64,000 nucleotides of DNA, taken from NCBI GenBank assembly GCA_963926355.1, contig CAWUWW010000006.1, forward strand, positions 62,001 to 126,000, written 5' to 3'. How positions within the stretch are numbered: position 1 is the first letter of the stretch; each line of letters begins with the position of its first letter. The notes under the pieces are model-generated. The model had not been told where the DNA came from. It saw only the letters and a list, made by a program, of their open reading frames with translations, and searched no databases. This document shows, piece after piece, positions 1 to 9,662 of this stretch. The position numbers and the translations under genes are program-made. This stretch comes from SCGC-AAA076-P13 sp963926355 (GTDB lineage Bacteria > Pseudomonadota > Gammaproteobacteria > Magnimaribacterales > D2472).

Positions 1-1639
1 TTACAGGACTAATAAGCCCTGATAAAACTTGCTTAATAACAGTTTCGCTTGCCTCTACGGTAATATTGCAATCGCCTAAAGCACTATTAGAAATTGCCGC
101 AACATCATTCCTTATAGAAATTGTTTTATTATTTCCAGAAGGAAATATAAAACATACATTGTAATTATCTTTATAGATATTTTCTGGATTTAAACTTACT
201 GACAGCCTGCTAAACATTGTATCAATTGATATTTCACTCACAGCCCCTTCGGTTATTATTGTTTCAGGAAAACCTTTAAAATTCTTATCTAACTCAAGAG
301 CGGATGTTAAAAAATAGTTTCTTTTGTTTGGATTTGAAGATCTATTACCTATATATAGCAATGCCTCTTTCTTTAGCTGATAAACCTCTTCTAAAGAATA
401 CTCTAAGGCAATCAATTGGTCGCTTAACTCTAAAGCCCATTGCATATCTTTATTAAAAATTGCCGCCTCTAAAGCAATAAATATTTTATCCTCTCCACCC
501 AATAACTCAGAAAGTCTCTGTGCAGTTTCTAATGTTGATAACGGGTCTAGGTCAGTTGGATTTCCACTAAACCATCCAAGATATCCATTAAAAATACTTT
601 TAACAGACCACCTAATGGTTCCATAAAATTCTGAAAGAAATGGGGATTCAGCTAATTTGGCTGGAAGTTCTATCTCTTTAACTATCTCATCAGGTGTCAG
701 TCCTTCATTTATAAGCCTAATAGTTTGATCGTGAACGTATTGAATGGCATCTCTATAAATAGTTAATGTTTCCATAACTATATTACCTGTTAAGGGCTTT
801 GTATGACTTGGGAATAAGTATTGAGGATTGAATGATCTCATGTGATCAAGGCTATTCACCCAACCAGCTACATCTCTATGCGTAGTTCCTCTAATAGTAT
901 ATAAATTAGGAAAGGTTCTGTATATATTGTCCCCTGGCATAAGGGAAAGGTGATCAGGCAGCCAAACAAATAACTGATCATTTGTTTCACCCGGAGCGTG
1001 ATAAAGCTCAATATTCACCCCTGCTATGTTAATTTTTAGTTCTTTATTAAACGTAACATCTGGCTGAATATATCCTATAGGCGATTTTGAGATATTTAAG
1101 CTAGAGCCTATTCCAACATTGATTACCTCCCCCTCAGCCAAAGCAGTGCCAAACATTCTTGTGCTTCTCTTAGAAATAATAGGTTCGATAATGCCAAGAA
1201 TACGCTGCATATAAAAATCCGTTGATTCGTGAGCAATAATTTTTGGTCTTTGAGCCTGAGTTGTTAAGTAGAAAGAAGTTCCAAAAGTATGATCTCCATG
1301 ATTATGGGTATAAATAACAGCCTTTATAGGATTATTATTTTTAAGCTTAAATAAGGCGTATATCTGGGATGCTTCGAAAGTACTATCAGCGGAATCTATA
1401 ATAATATTTCCATCAACCCCCTCAACCATTATTGAATTAGCTATGCCAAAACCAACTGCAATATGAATTTTTCCCCCTGGAGTATCGTAAGAATAAATGT
1501 TTCTTTCAAACTCTTTAGAATGCTCTATTAATTTTTCAACTTTTGATGTTTTTGGGAATTCTTGGGATACTTCATTTTCGCTTGAACATGAGGATACAAT
1601 GAATAAGAAAACTGCTAAATATATATAATTAAATTTCAT
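1..1639 (-). CDS. Alkyl sulfatase, metallo-beta-lactamase fold lipoprotein (3' end outside window)
   Basis: This gene resembles secreted SdsA1/BDS1-type alkyl sulfatases, which hydrolyse sulfate esters of alkyl surfactants. The start is ATG at 1639-1637. The first 18 residues form a lipoprotein signal ending in VSSC, so it is probably anchored in the outer membrane or periplasm. The zinc motif THNHGDH lies at about residues 111-117, followed by further MBL-fold segments (APGETNDQ, PSHTKPL). The C-terminal part visible here looks like the SCP2-like domain typical of the family. The gene runs off the left edge, so the C terminus is unseen. Its start codon is separated from that of divergent mnmC by one base. 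The family call is firm; the natural substrate is unknown. Confidence 0.85.
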   Translation of the reverse strand, partial: MKFNYIYLAVFLFIVSSCSSENEVSQEFPKTSKVEKLIEHSKEFERNIYSYDTPGGKIHIAVGFGIANSIMVEGVDGNIIIDSADSTFEASQIYALFKLKNNNPIKAVIYTHNHGDHTFGTSFYLTTQAQRPKIIAHESTDFYMQRILGIIEPIISKRSTRMFGTALAEGEVINVGIGSSLNISKSPIGYIQPDVTFNKELKINIAGVNIELYHAPGETNDQLFVWLPDHLSLMPGDNIYRTFPNLYTIRGTTHRDVAGWVNSLDHMRSFNPQYLFPSHTKPLTGNIVMETLTIYRDAIQYVHDQTIRLINEGLTPDEIVKEIELPAKLAESPFLSEFYGTIRWSVKSIFNGYLGWFSGNPTDLDPLSTLETAQRLSELLGGEDKIFIALEAAIFNKDMQWALELSDQLIALEYSLEEVYQLKKEALLYIGNRSSNPNKRNYFLTSALELDKNFKGFPETIITEGAVSEISIDTMFSRLSVSLNPENIYKDNYNVCFIFPSGNNKTISIRNDVAAISNSALGDCNITVEASETVIKQVLSGLISPV

Positions 1640-1640
1640 A

Positions 1641-3521
1641 ATGAAAAAGATCGAAGCTTTTAATAGTAAGCATAATATAACCCCATTAAAGCCATTGTGG
1701 AATGAAACTTTATGGAAAAAATCGGACAACGAAGATAATAAAAATACATATCCGTTTTCAGAAGAGTTTGATGATATTTTTTTTCAAGATAATGTTATTG
1801 AAGAAACAAACTATGTCTTCATTCAAGGAAATAACCTTGAAGAAAGGTGGAAGCAAAAAAAATTAAACGAATTTAAAATCGGCGAACTTGGTTTTGGATT
1901 GGGATTAAATTTTTTTATTACATTAAAAAAGTGGATTGAGCTATATGATAAAAATTCAGGCAAGTTAACGTTTGTATCTATAGATTGTTATGCTCCGAAG
2001 CTCTCAGATATTAAAAAAATTAAAAATATCTATCCTGAGTTAGAGGAAGTTATTGATATATTCATTTCTCAAAATCCAATTTTTTTTAATGGAACCAATA
2101 ATTTTTATATTGATAAATATCAAGTAACTTTAAAATTAATTATTGAAGAAATTGATACAGGATTGAAATCAATTGAGAATATACCTAGTAATAAAATTGA
2201 TGCTTGGTTCTTAGACGGATTTGATCCAAAAAAAAATCCAGATATGTGGAATGCTAACATCTTTAAAACAATCTCAACCTTAAGTAATTTTAAATCAACC
2301 TTTGCAACCTATACTGCTGCTGGCTTTGTTAAAAGAAATCTTATGAAATATGGATTTGATGTTACTAAAATTAAAGGATTTGCCAATAAAAGACATATGC
2401 TAAAAGGGAATTTTTTATATAGCAATCCCTTGCACATTAAGACAATATCTAAATCATATAGTGATGTAGCCGTAATTGGGTCAGGACTTTCCTCTGCCAT
2501 TGTTGCAAATAAATTAGCATGCCATGGGTACAAGGTAGATGTTTATGAAAAAGGCAAATCTATCACAATAGAAACATCAAGCAATCCTTGGGCGGCTATG
2601 TATCCAAAACTATCACTAGGAGATGACTCAAGATCATATTTTTTAACTCAATCTTATTTTTATGCCCTGGATTACTATAAAAAATATATTAAATCTTTTG
2701 ATAATAGTGGTATTTTATTTCTATCAAATAGTGACTATAGGCAAGAATGGATTGAGAAAATTAATAAGCTTGATAGAAATGATATTTTTACAATTCAAAG
2801 CAAGGAAGTTATTAATAAAGCTAATAGTATCAATCAAAGCCTTGATGGTCTGTTGGTAAGGCACGGAGGATGTCTATCGCCAAGCATTATTTGTAAGGAG
2901 CTTCTTATACATCCAAATATCACTATAAAGCTAAATCATGATTTTAAAAAATATGAACAAATTAATCCTGAGTTTGTTATGCCTATTTTTTCAAATACTG
3001 ATTCCAAGAAAAAGTACTCAAGCTTAATACTTTCATCCGGGGTCAATTTAAAGAATTATGTTTCAAACATAACATCTATGAAAGGCAGTATTATTGGAAT
3101 AGAGTGTGATGAGTTAAGGGGTATTCAATATCCAATTAACCACTCTGGGTATGTATTGCCTCAAACTAATGGAATTACCTGGATTGGATCATCTTATGAG
3201 CAAGAAAATAAATCATTATCAACAAAAGAGATTCAAGAACATATTCTTTCAAAAGCTATAGAGGTTTTTAAAAATATAAAAGTTAATACACAAATTCTTG
3301 AGTGGTCAGGAATAAGATCAACTCTGCCAGATAGAATGCCTTTAGCAGGAGAAATTGATAATAATGTATTTATGATCGGAGGCCTAGCTTCAAGAGGCTT
3401 AAGCTTTGCACCACTTTTAGCTGAAATAGTTTCGAATGAAATAAGTGGATTAGCTAGCCCGGTGTCTAAGAAAGTTCTGGAAAGCCTTAGCCCAAGTAGA
3501 TTTACTAAAAACTCAACATAA
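1641..3521 (+). CDS. mnmC: tRNA 5-methylaminomethyl-2-thiouridine biosynthesis bifunctional protein MnmC
   Basis: MnmC completes the mnm5 modification of the wobble uridine (U34) in tRNAs. Its C-terminal FAD oxidase removes the carboxymethyl group and its N-terminal domain methylates the resulting amine. The methyltransferase half shows GELGFGLGLNF at residues 81-91 and FLDGFDPKKNPDMW near residue 190, both family signatures. The oxidase half starts with a dinucleotide-binding motif (VAVIGSGLSSA) near residue 276 and ends with WSGIRSTLPDRMP and the GLASRGL segment. The 626-residue length is normal for the fused form. The 3' end overlaps the convergent DUF4136 gene by 17 bases, and the start lies one base from the divergent sulfatase start. 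Confidence 0.96.
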   Translation: MKKIEAFNSKHNITPLKPLWNETLWKKSDNEDNKNTYPFSEEFDDIFFQDNVIEETNYVFIQGNNLEERWKQKKLNEFKIGELGFGLGLNFFITLKKWIELYDKNSGKLTFVSIDCYAPKLSDIKKIKNIYPELEEVIDIFISQNPIFFNGTNNFYIDKYQVTLKLIIEEIDTGLKSIENIPSNKIDAWFLDGFDPKKNPDMWNANIFKTISTLSNFKSTFATYTAAGFVKRNLMKYGFDVTKIKGFANKRHMLKGNFLYSNPLHIKTISKSYSDVAVIGSGLSSAIVANKLACHGYKVDVYEKGKSITIETSSNPWAAMYPKLSLGDDSRSYFLTQSYFYALDYYKKYIKSFDNSGILFLSNSDYRQEWIEKINKLDRNDIFTIQSKEVINKANSINQSLDGLLVRHGGCLSPSIICKELLIHPNITIKLNHDFKKYEQINPEFVMPIFSNTDSKKKYSSLILSSGVNLKNYVSNITSMKGSIIGIECDELRGIQYPINHSGYVLPQTNGITWIGSSYEQENKSLSTKEIQEHILSKAIEVFKNIKVNTQILEWSGIRSTLPDRMPLAGEIDNNVFMIGGLASRGLSFAPLLAEIVSNEISGLASPVSKKVLESLSPSRFTKNST

Positions 3522-4014
3522 TTTCATCTACAAGAACACCAACACTGTCTTCATTGGCAATAGATCTATAAGAGTTATCTCTCCAAGTAGTCACCACTGT
3601 CCACAATGTACTATCTTCTTTTAAGTCTTTTAAATTAACTCTCAAGATATTTTCTGTAATAGTTCTGGTGTCATTATGCATCTGAATTCCATTCCAATAA
3701 TACCTAGAGTAATGAAAATTTATGTGATCAGATTCAATAGAATCTTTACTGGTTAGATTAATAACAAAAGCTAAATTTGATTCAGGAGAAAATTCCAAAC
3801 CCCTTTCTTCGATTGCATTCTTTAAATTATTCTTAAATCTCTCTAGAATAATTGGATTAACCTCTGCGCTAATATTAGATTCATTTATATTTATAGAAAA
3901 GTCGCTATAATTACTTAAATCAAAAGTAGCGATTGAATCGACCTCAATATTTGATTGGATACTTGTACAGCCAATTAAAATTACCAGACTCATTAATGTT
4001 GTTATTTTTTTCAT
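3505..4014 (-). CDS. DUF4136-type lipoprotein
   Basis: This is a small predicted lipoprotein. I chose the ATG at 4014 because the sequence then begins MKKITTLMSLVILIGC, a clean lipobox with the acylated Cys at residue 16; an in-frame ATG at 4029 adds five residues. The mature part resembles DUF4136: a Phe/Tyr-rich N-terminal strand (FDLSNYSDFSININ), then a helix with IEERGLEF and a stretch like LAFVINLTS, ending in a conserved-looking DEIMLSF. DUF4136 proteins have no established biochemical function. It overlaps mnmC at the 3' end and is divergent from the M16C protease gene, which begins 31 bases upstream. Confidence 0.7.
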   Translation of the reverse strand: MKKITTLMSLVILIGCTSIQSNIEVDSIATFDLSNYSDFSININESNISAEVNPIILERFKNNLKNAIEERGLEFSPESNLAFVINLTSKDSIESDHINFHYSRYYWNGIQMHNDTRTITENILRVNLKDLKEDSTLWTVVTTWRDNSYRSIANEDSVGVLVDEIMLSF

Positions 4015-4044
4015 AGAATAATTGTACATGTTTTAGAATAAATT

Positions 4045-6912
4045 ATGTTTAACCTTCAAGATCAAAAATATATTCCCCTTTTAGACCTTAATGCTCAAAT
4101 ATACAATGAATCAGAATTCAATTGTAAGCATGTGCATTTAGACTCCTCAAGTGAGGAAAAGGTATTCATGGTTGCCTTTAGAACTATTCCAGAAAATTCA
4201 TCTGGGGTTGCTCATATTCTTGAACATACAGCGCTATGTGGATCAAAGAAATACCCTGTAAGAGATCCGTTTTTCATGATGATTAGAAGATCCTTAAATA
4301 CTTTTATGAACGCCTTTACATCAAGTGATTGGACTGCTTATCCATTTGCAACACTAAATGATAAAGATTTTAAAAATCTTCTTGGCGTATATCTTGATTC
4401 ATCATTTTTTCCTAATTTAGATAACCTCGATTTTGCTCAGGAAGGACATAGGCTTGAGTTTTCAGAAAAAGATAATCCAGAAAGTGAAATTGAAATCAAA
4501 GGGGTTGTTTACAATGAGATGAAGGGGGCTATGAGCTCAGTTTCCAGTCAGTTATGGCATGGCATGTCAAAACACCTATACTCATCTTCAACCTATACAC
4601 ATAACAGCGGTGGAAACCCTGAAGACATTATTGATCTTACGCATGAGGACTTGGTTAGTTTTCATAAAAAACATTACCATCCATCTAATGCAACATTTTT
4701 TACTTTTGGTAAAATTGATCCTAAGGAGATTCAGCAATATATAAAAGAAAATGTTCTAAAAAACTTTACGCCTTCTAAAGAAAAGATTGCAGTAGAGAAT
4801 GAGGTAAGAATGTCCTCTCCAAAAACTGTTTCTGATTTTTACAACCCTCAGCCGGGAGATGAAAATAATCATCATGTAGTTATCAGCTGGCTATTAAATG
4901 AAAGTCACAACCCTTTAGAGCTCTTAGAGTCATATTTGATGTCTAATATTCTTTTAGATAACTCAGCATCTCCGTTAAGAAAAGCGCTAGAGAATTCTGA
5001 TTTAGGTAAATCCCTATCTCCTCTTACGGGCCTAGAAGCTGATCAGAAGGAGCTAGTTTTTGCAGCTGGCCTAGAAGGTGTTGATGTAAATAAACAAAAG
5101 GAAGTAGAAGATTTGGTTTTAAATTGTTTAAAAGAACTTGTTAAAGATGGAATACCTCAAGATCTTATAGAATCCTCTCTTCATCAACTTGAAATTAGGC
5201 AAAGAGAAATTACTGGATCTGGAATGCCATTTGGACTTCAGATTATGCTTAGCTGCCTTCCAGCATGCATTCATAATGATGATCCACTAAATATTTTAGA
5301 TCTAGATTCTGCTTTTTCAAGTATAAAAAATAATCTTAAATCTAATAGATATATTGAGAGACTCATTGAAAAACATCTAATTAATAATAATCACAGATTA
5401 AATTATTCTTTAATTCCAGACACTGAGCATAATAAAAAAAATGAAGAGATAATTCAGCAAAAAGTTCTAAATAAAACTCAAAATCTAAGTGATGATGATA
5501 AAGAAAAAATGATCGAACTTGCAGCTGCTCTTGAAGCCAGGCAAGAGCAAGATGACGATCCTGAAGTACTCCCAAAGGTAACTAAGGATGATATTCCAAA
5601 GAATAGGAGTTACGCTCATCCATTAATAAATAATAGTAATAATCACTCAAATTATTTTTACAAGACTGGGACAAACGGAATTGTCTACCACTCAATGCTA
5701 TTCCCTTGTAATTCTTTAAATATTGAAGAGCTTAAAATTGCCAATCTATTTACCAGCACTCTTACTGACATTGGGCTTGGGTCAGAAGATTATGAATTAA
5801 TTCAAAAGCAGCAATCTTCAGTAACTGGTGGTATTTCAGCCTCTTTTGTAATGATGCCAGGAACTAGTGATGATAATCATAAATTAGCTCTTAAGATTAG
5901 TGGTAAGAGTCTAGAAAAAAATGATCTCTTAATGCAAGACCTTATGCTTAAGACCATCCATGAATCAAACTTTAGTGAAGCACAAAGAATAAAAGAACTT
6001 CTAGATTTCATATCCTCTGATAACGAGCAGTCATTAACGCAGAATGGCCATGCCTTATCAATGGGCAATGCAGCGGCACAAATTAATACAATTGCATCAA
6101 CTAACGATCTAACTTCAGGTTTAAATTTTATAACTAATACAAATCTACTATCCAGAGAGATTTCAAATAATGGTAATTTAGACCTTTATATAGATCATCT
6201 TAGGTCTATTAAATCTAAAATATCAGATCATCCAAGTCACTCATTTTTAGCCTCTTCTGTTAATTTAAATGAGTTAAATCTTAATTGTGATCTAAAATCA
6301 GATATACCAAATATCTCGATCCAAGAACTTGCAGATGTACAAAGTGAATCTTATGGATGGATAACTGGATCTCAGGTAAGTTTCTGTGCTGAAGCTTTCC
6401 CATCTGTGGACTCAAGACATGAAGATGCTCCAGCGTTGACTATTCTTGGAGCTGTTTTACGAAACGGATACCTTCACTCAGCCATAAGAGAAAAAGGTGG
6501 AGCATACGGATCTGGAGCGTCTCAAGATTCCCATAATAAAGTTTTTAAATTCTTTTCATACAGGGACCCGAAATGTACAGATACATTTGAAGAGTTTGAT
6601 AATTCAAGAAAATGGTCTTTAGAAAATATTACTTCTGAACAATTAGATGAAGGTATATTGGGAGTAATATCATCCATTGATAAACCATTATCCCCATATG
6701 GCGAAGCTATAAGCGACTTTATAAATGAGCTCGATAATAAGTCGCAAGAGGATAGGCTATTGTTTAGATCTAGGATAAAAGATTGTACTTTAGATGATTT
6801 AGTAAAAGTTTCTAAAAAATACTTATTTGGCAATTCTAAAAAATCTGTTTTAGCGGGAGAAAGCTTTAAAGAAGAAATAAGTAAGTTAGGGTTTGATATA
6901 AAAAATATCTAA
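4045..6912 (+). CDS. M16C-family zinc metalloprotease (presequence protease-like)
   Basis: This 955-residue protein belongs to peptidase family M16, subfamily C (PreP/Cym1-like), clamshell proteases that degrade short unstructured peptides. The inverted zinc motif HILEH is at residues 57-61, and the third ligand region KGVVYNEMKG follows at about residues 151-160. The flanking sequence ALCGSKKYPVRDPFF is typical of this branch. The C-terminal half carries the substrate-contact motif with an Arg and Tyr (AIREKGGAYGSGA). There is no N-terminal signal peptide, so it is probably cytoplasmic and recycles peptides. The gene is monocistronic, lying between two minus-strand genes, and its stop abuts the end of the SLT lipoprotein gene. 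Confidence 0.9.
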   Translation: MFNLQDQKYIPLLDLNAQIYNESEFNCKHVHLDSSSEEKVFMVAFRTIPENSSGVAHILEHTALCGSKKYPVRDPFFMMIRRSLNTFMNAFTSSDWTAYPFATLNDKDFKNLLGVYLDSSFFPNLDNLDFAQEGHRLEFSEKDNPESEIEIKGVVYNEMKGAMSSVSSQLWHGMSKHLYSSSTYTHNSGGNPEDIIDLTHEDLVSFHKKHYHPSNATFFTFGKIDPKEIQQYIKENVLKNFTPSKEKIAVENEVRMSSPKTVSDFYNPQPGDENNHHVVISWLLNESHNPLELLESYLMSNILLDNSASPLRKALENSDLGKSLSPLTGLEADQKELVFAAGLEGVDVNKQKEVEDLVLNCLKELVKDGIPQDLIESSLHQLEIRQREITGSGMPFGLQIMLSCLPACIHNDDPLNILDLDSAFSSIKNNLKSNRYIERLIEKHLINNNHRLNYSLIPDTEHNKKNEEIIQQKVLNKTQNLSDDDKEKMIELAAALEARQEQDDDPEVLPKVTKDDIPKNRSYAHPLINNSNNHSNYFYKTGTNGIVYHSMLFPCNSLNIEELKIANLFTSTLTDIGLGSEDYELIQKQQSSVTGGISASFVMMPGTSDDNHKLALKISGKSLEKNDLLMQDLMLKTIHESNFSEAQRIKELLDFISSDNEQSLTQNGHALSMGNAAAQINTIASTNDLTSGLNFITNTNLLSREISNNGNLDLYIDHLRSIKSKISDHPSHSFLASSVNLNELNLNCDLKSDIPNISIQELADVQSESYGWITGSQVSFCAEAFPSVDSRHEDAPALTILGAVLRNGYLHSAIREKGGAYGSGASQDSHNKVFKFFSYRDPKCTDTFEEFDNSRKWSLENITSEQLDEGILGVISSIDKPLSPYGEAISDFINELDNKSQEDRLLFRSRIKDCTLDDLVKVSKKYLFGNSKKSVLAGESFKEEISKLGFDIKNI

Positions 6913-7521
6913 CTAGCCAAAAAATAGGAATTTTTTCTTTTTTAAGTCCTTTGCACAACCCCAGTATTGTTGTTGGTATTTAATAGATCTAGCATGCACC
7001 CTATCTGCAACTTTCACTAACCACTGTTTCTTTCTATAGGTTTTCTTTTCAAAGCCGCCATAACCTTCATGGTAGGCAAGATACAAAGATCTTGCATCAG
7101 ATTTTTGAAAGCCTTGAAAATATCCCTTGCTGGCATACCAACCAATAAAATCTGCAGAATCTTTAAAATCATTTCTATCAGCGCCACGATTTCCTGTTTC
7201 ATCTTTAAAGTCGTCCCAGGTCTTTGTTAAAGCTTGAGAGTAACCAACAGCAGAAGACGGTCTGCGCCATGGAATAAAGCCAAGAAGTTTTTCTCTTTCA
7301 GGTTTAGCATCAGATTTAAAGCTTGATTCCTGATAAACAAAAGACATTAATACATAAGGAGGTATTTTCCATCTTTTTTCAGCCCTCATAACGGCCTTAT
7401 ACCAACTTTTCTTTTCTTTGAAAATTAGACATATGTTATCAGGATTCTCAGGCGGTCTTGTTGCGCATCCTTGAATAACAAAAGCAGCTATTAGTATGTT
7501 AAATGTATTTTTTAGGGTCAT
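6913..7521 (-). CDS. SLT-domain lipoprotein, putative lytic transglycosylase
   Basis: This is a predicted lipoprotein with a lysozyme-like SLT domain, likely acting on peptidoglycan. The signal ends in VIQGC with Cys at residue 19. The putative catalytic glutamate is Glu65 in YQESSF, followed by AVGYSQALTKTWDDF and LAYHEGYGGF, which correspond to conserved SLT segments in this short-lipoprotein group. It overlaps the 3' end of ligA by 23 bases and is probably cotranscribed with smc-zipA-ligA. The substrate and reaction are inferred from the fold signature only. Confidence 0.75.
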   Translation of the reverse strand: MTLKNTFNILIAAFVIQGCATRPPENPDNICLIFKEKKSWYKAVMRAEKRWKIPPYVLMSFVYQESSFKSDAKPEREKLLGFIPWRRPSSAVGYSQALTKTWDDFKDETGNRGADRNDFKDSADFIGWYASKGYFQGFQKSDARSLYLAYHEGYGGFEKKTYRKKQWLVKVADRVHARSIKYQQQYWGCAKDLKKKKFLFFG

Positions 7522-9658
7522 TTATTAACTCTGAGTAATTGTCTTCGCTAAGGACTTTTATACCTAATTCGGTCGCTTTATTCAACTTAGAGCCAGCATT
7601 TTCACCAGCTATAATAAAATTTGTATTCTTTGAGACGCTAGATGTAACTTTAGCTCCCATAGAAATTAAGCTTTCTTTCATTTCATCTCTAGAAAATCTT
7701 GCCAACTTCCCAGTTAATACAATTTGCATATTTAACAGGGGCATATCTTCAATATTTTTTTTAATAATTTTTTTGATTTCTAGCTGTGGAATTAGCTTTG
7801 ACAAAAGTTTTTTTACATAGTCATGCTGAAAAAAATTAACTATATTTGAGGCTACTTTTGATCCAATATCATCTAATTCAATAAGATCCTTGAAAGAGGC
7901 ATTTTGAATAAGATTAAATTCTAAAAAAGCAGATGCTAAATTTCTAGAGGTAGCTTCGCCCACCTCTGGTATTCCTAGAGAATACACCAGTCTAGATAAT
8001 TCAATATTTCTTGAATTTTCAATAGAAGATAAAAGGTTTGATATAGACTTTTCTCCGAAGCCTTCGAGCATTTCTAATTCAGGCCTGTAAATCTCTAATG
8101 AAAAAATATCAGAAGGATCTGAAAGATAATTCTTTTGCATAAATGTACTTAATATCTCCTGTCCGAGACCTTCTATGTCAAATGCCTTCCTTGATACAAA
8201 ATGTATTAGATTTCCCTTAACCATTTCAGGGCATGTAAAAATTGAAGAACATTTTATAAAAGCAGCTCTATTGGTAAGTTCTTTTAACTGATATTCGGAT
8301 TTATTAGAGGAATTAATAAAATATTCTGCTTCAATCTTACTTCCAAATAACTTTACCCTGCTATCTTTAGATGAGTTCACAACCTCCCAGTCAGATTGGT
8401 TTTCTTGTTTAATTTTAGAATTACATGCTGGACAATGACTTGGAATTTCTATTAAAGGTGAGCTAATTAGTCTTTTGGACATAACAATTTTTATTATTTG
8501 AGGAATGACATCTCCGGCCCTTCTTATAACAACTGTATCTCCTATTCTAGGATCTAATCTTTGCAATTCATCAATATTATGAAGGGTACAATTACTTACA
8601 ATAACACCACCTACTTTAACGGGGCTCAACCTTGCAACAGGCGTCAAAATACCAGTTCGTCCAACCTGAAAGTTAATATCCTCAATCAGGGTTGTTGCCT
8701 CTTCAGCTGGAAACTTATGAGCAATTGCCCATCTAGGTGATCTGGATATCTCGCCAAGTTTTTCTTGATATGAGAATTGATTAATTTTATAGACCACTCC
8801 GTCAATATCAAATGGTATTGAACCTCTATTCGCTAGTATATTTTCATAATAATCTATACAGCCATCTATCCCCTTAACTTTCTTATTAAGCTCATTAACA
8901 GGCAATCCAAGATCAGATAAATTTAAGAAGAGATTCTCTAAAGAATCAAACTTAGCTCCCCTAACCTCGCCAAGGCCATGAGACATGAATGATAGTGGTC
9001 TTTTACTGGTTACTTTGGGATCTAACTGCCTAAGGCTTCCTGAGGCTGCATTTCTAGGGTTAGCAAAAACCTTATCATCAGCATGAATAGCATTTTTATT
9101 AAGTCTTTCAAAATTAATCTTGGATATATAAATCTCTCCCCTTATCTCAAGGTAAGGCGGTATTTCCATAGACGATGATTTTAATAGTTTCTGAGGTATT
9201 GATTTAATAGTTTTAACGTTAGAAGTTATGTCCTCACCAGTCGTTCCGTCTCCCCTCGTTACACCTCTAGTAAGTATGCCATTTTCAAAAATAAGACTTA
9301 TTGCAGCTCCGTCCATTTTTGGTTCACAATAAAAGTCATAATCGTCAACATCCATCATTCTTTTTTGTATTCTTTTAAAGAAATCTTCAAGCTCAGTTTT
9401 AGAAAAAACATTAGAGAGAGATAGCATTTGTCTCTTATGCTCATAAGTTTTAAAACTGGATACTGGCTTTATGCCAACTCTTTGGGTTGGAGAGTCAGTA
9501 TTGAGAAGCTGAGGGAAATCTTTTTCAAATGCAATAAGCTCTCTAAATAAATTATCATATTCTATGTCACTAATTTCAGGGTCATCTAAGACATAATACC
9601 TATAATCATGCTTTCTTATAACCTCTTTAAGATTGTCGTATTTTAAATGAGATTCCAT
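7499..9658 (-). CDS. ligA: NAD-dependent DNA ligase LigA
   Basis: LigA seals nicks in duplex DNA using NAD and is the essential replicative ligase. The adenylation motif is EPKMDG with Lys114 as nucleophile; an N-terminal Ia domain (HDYRYYVLDDPEISD), the OB fold (VGRTGILTPVA), helix-hairpin-helix repeats and a C-terminal BRCT domain (from about residue 645) follow in normal order. The 719-residue length is longer than the usual roughly 670. The excess sits in the zinc finger: CPAC near residue 408 is separated from the second Cys pair (KCSSIFTC) by about 57 residues instead of about 15. The order smc-zipA-ligA matches other gammaproteobacteria. Confidence 0.97.
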   Translation of the reverse strand: MESHLKYDNLKEVIRKHDYRYYVLDDPEISDIEYDNLFRELIAFEKDFPQLLNTDSPTQRVGIKPVSSFKTYEHKRQMLSLSNVFSKTELEDFFKRIQKRMMDVDDYDFYCEPKMDGAAISLIFENGILTRGVTRGDGTTGEDITSNVKTIKSIPQKLLKSSSMEIPPYLEIRGEIYISKINFERLNKNAIHADDKVFANPRNAASGSLRQLDPKVTSKRPLSFMSHGLGEVRGAKFDSLENLFLNLSDLGLPVNELNKKVKGIDGCIDYYENILANRGSIPFDIDGVVYKINQFSYQEKLGEISRSPRWAIAHKFPAEEATTLIEDINFQVGRTGILTPVARLSPVKVGGVIVSNCTLHNIDELQRLDPRIGDTVVIRRAGDVIPQIIKIVMSKRLISSPLIEIPSHCPACNSKIKQENQSDWEVVNSSKDSRVKLFGSKIEAEYFINSSNKSEYQLKELTNRAAFIKCSSIFTCPEMVKGNLIHFVSRKAFDIEGLGQEILSTFMQKNYLSDPSDIFSLEIYRPELEMLEGFGEKSISNLLSSIENSRNIELSRLVYSLGIPEVGEATSRNLASAFLEFNLIQNASFKDLIELDDIGSKVASNIVNFFQHDYVKKLLSKLIPQLEIKKIIKKNIEDMPLLNMQIVLTGKLARFSRDEMKESLISMGAKVTSSVSKNTNFIIAGENAGSKLNKATELGIKVLSEDNYSELINDPKKYI

Positions 9659-9662
9659 AAAA

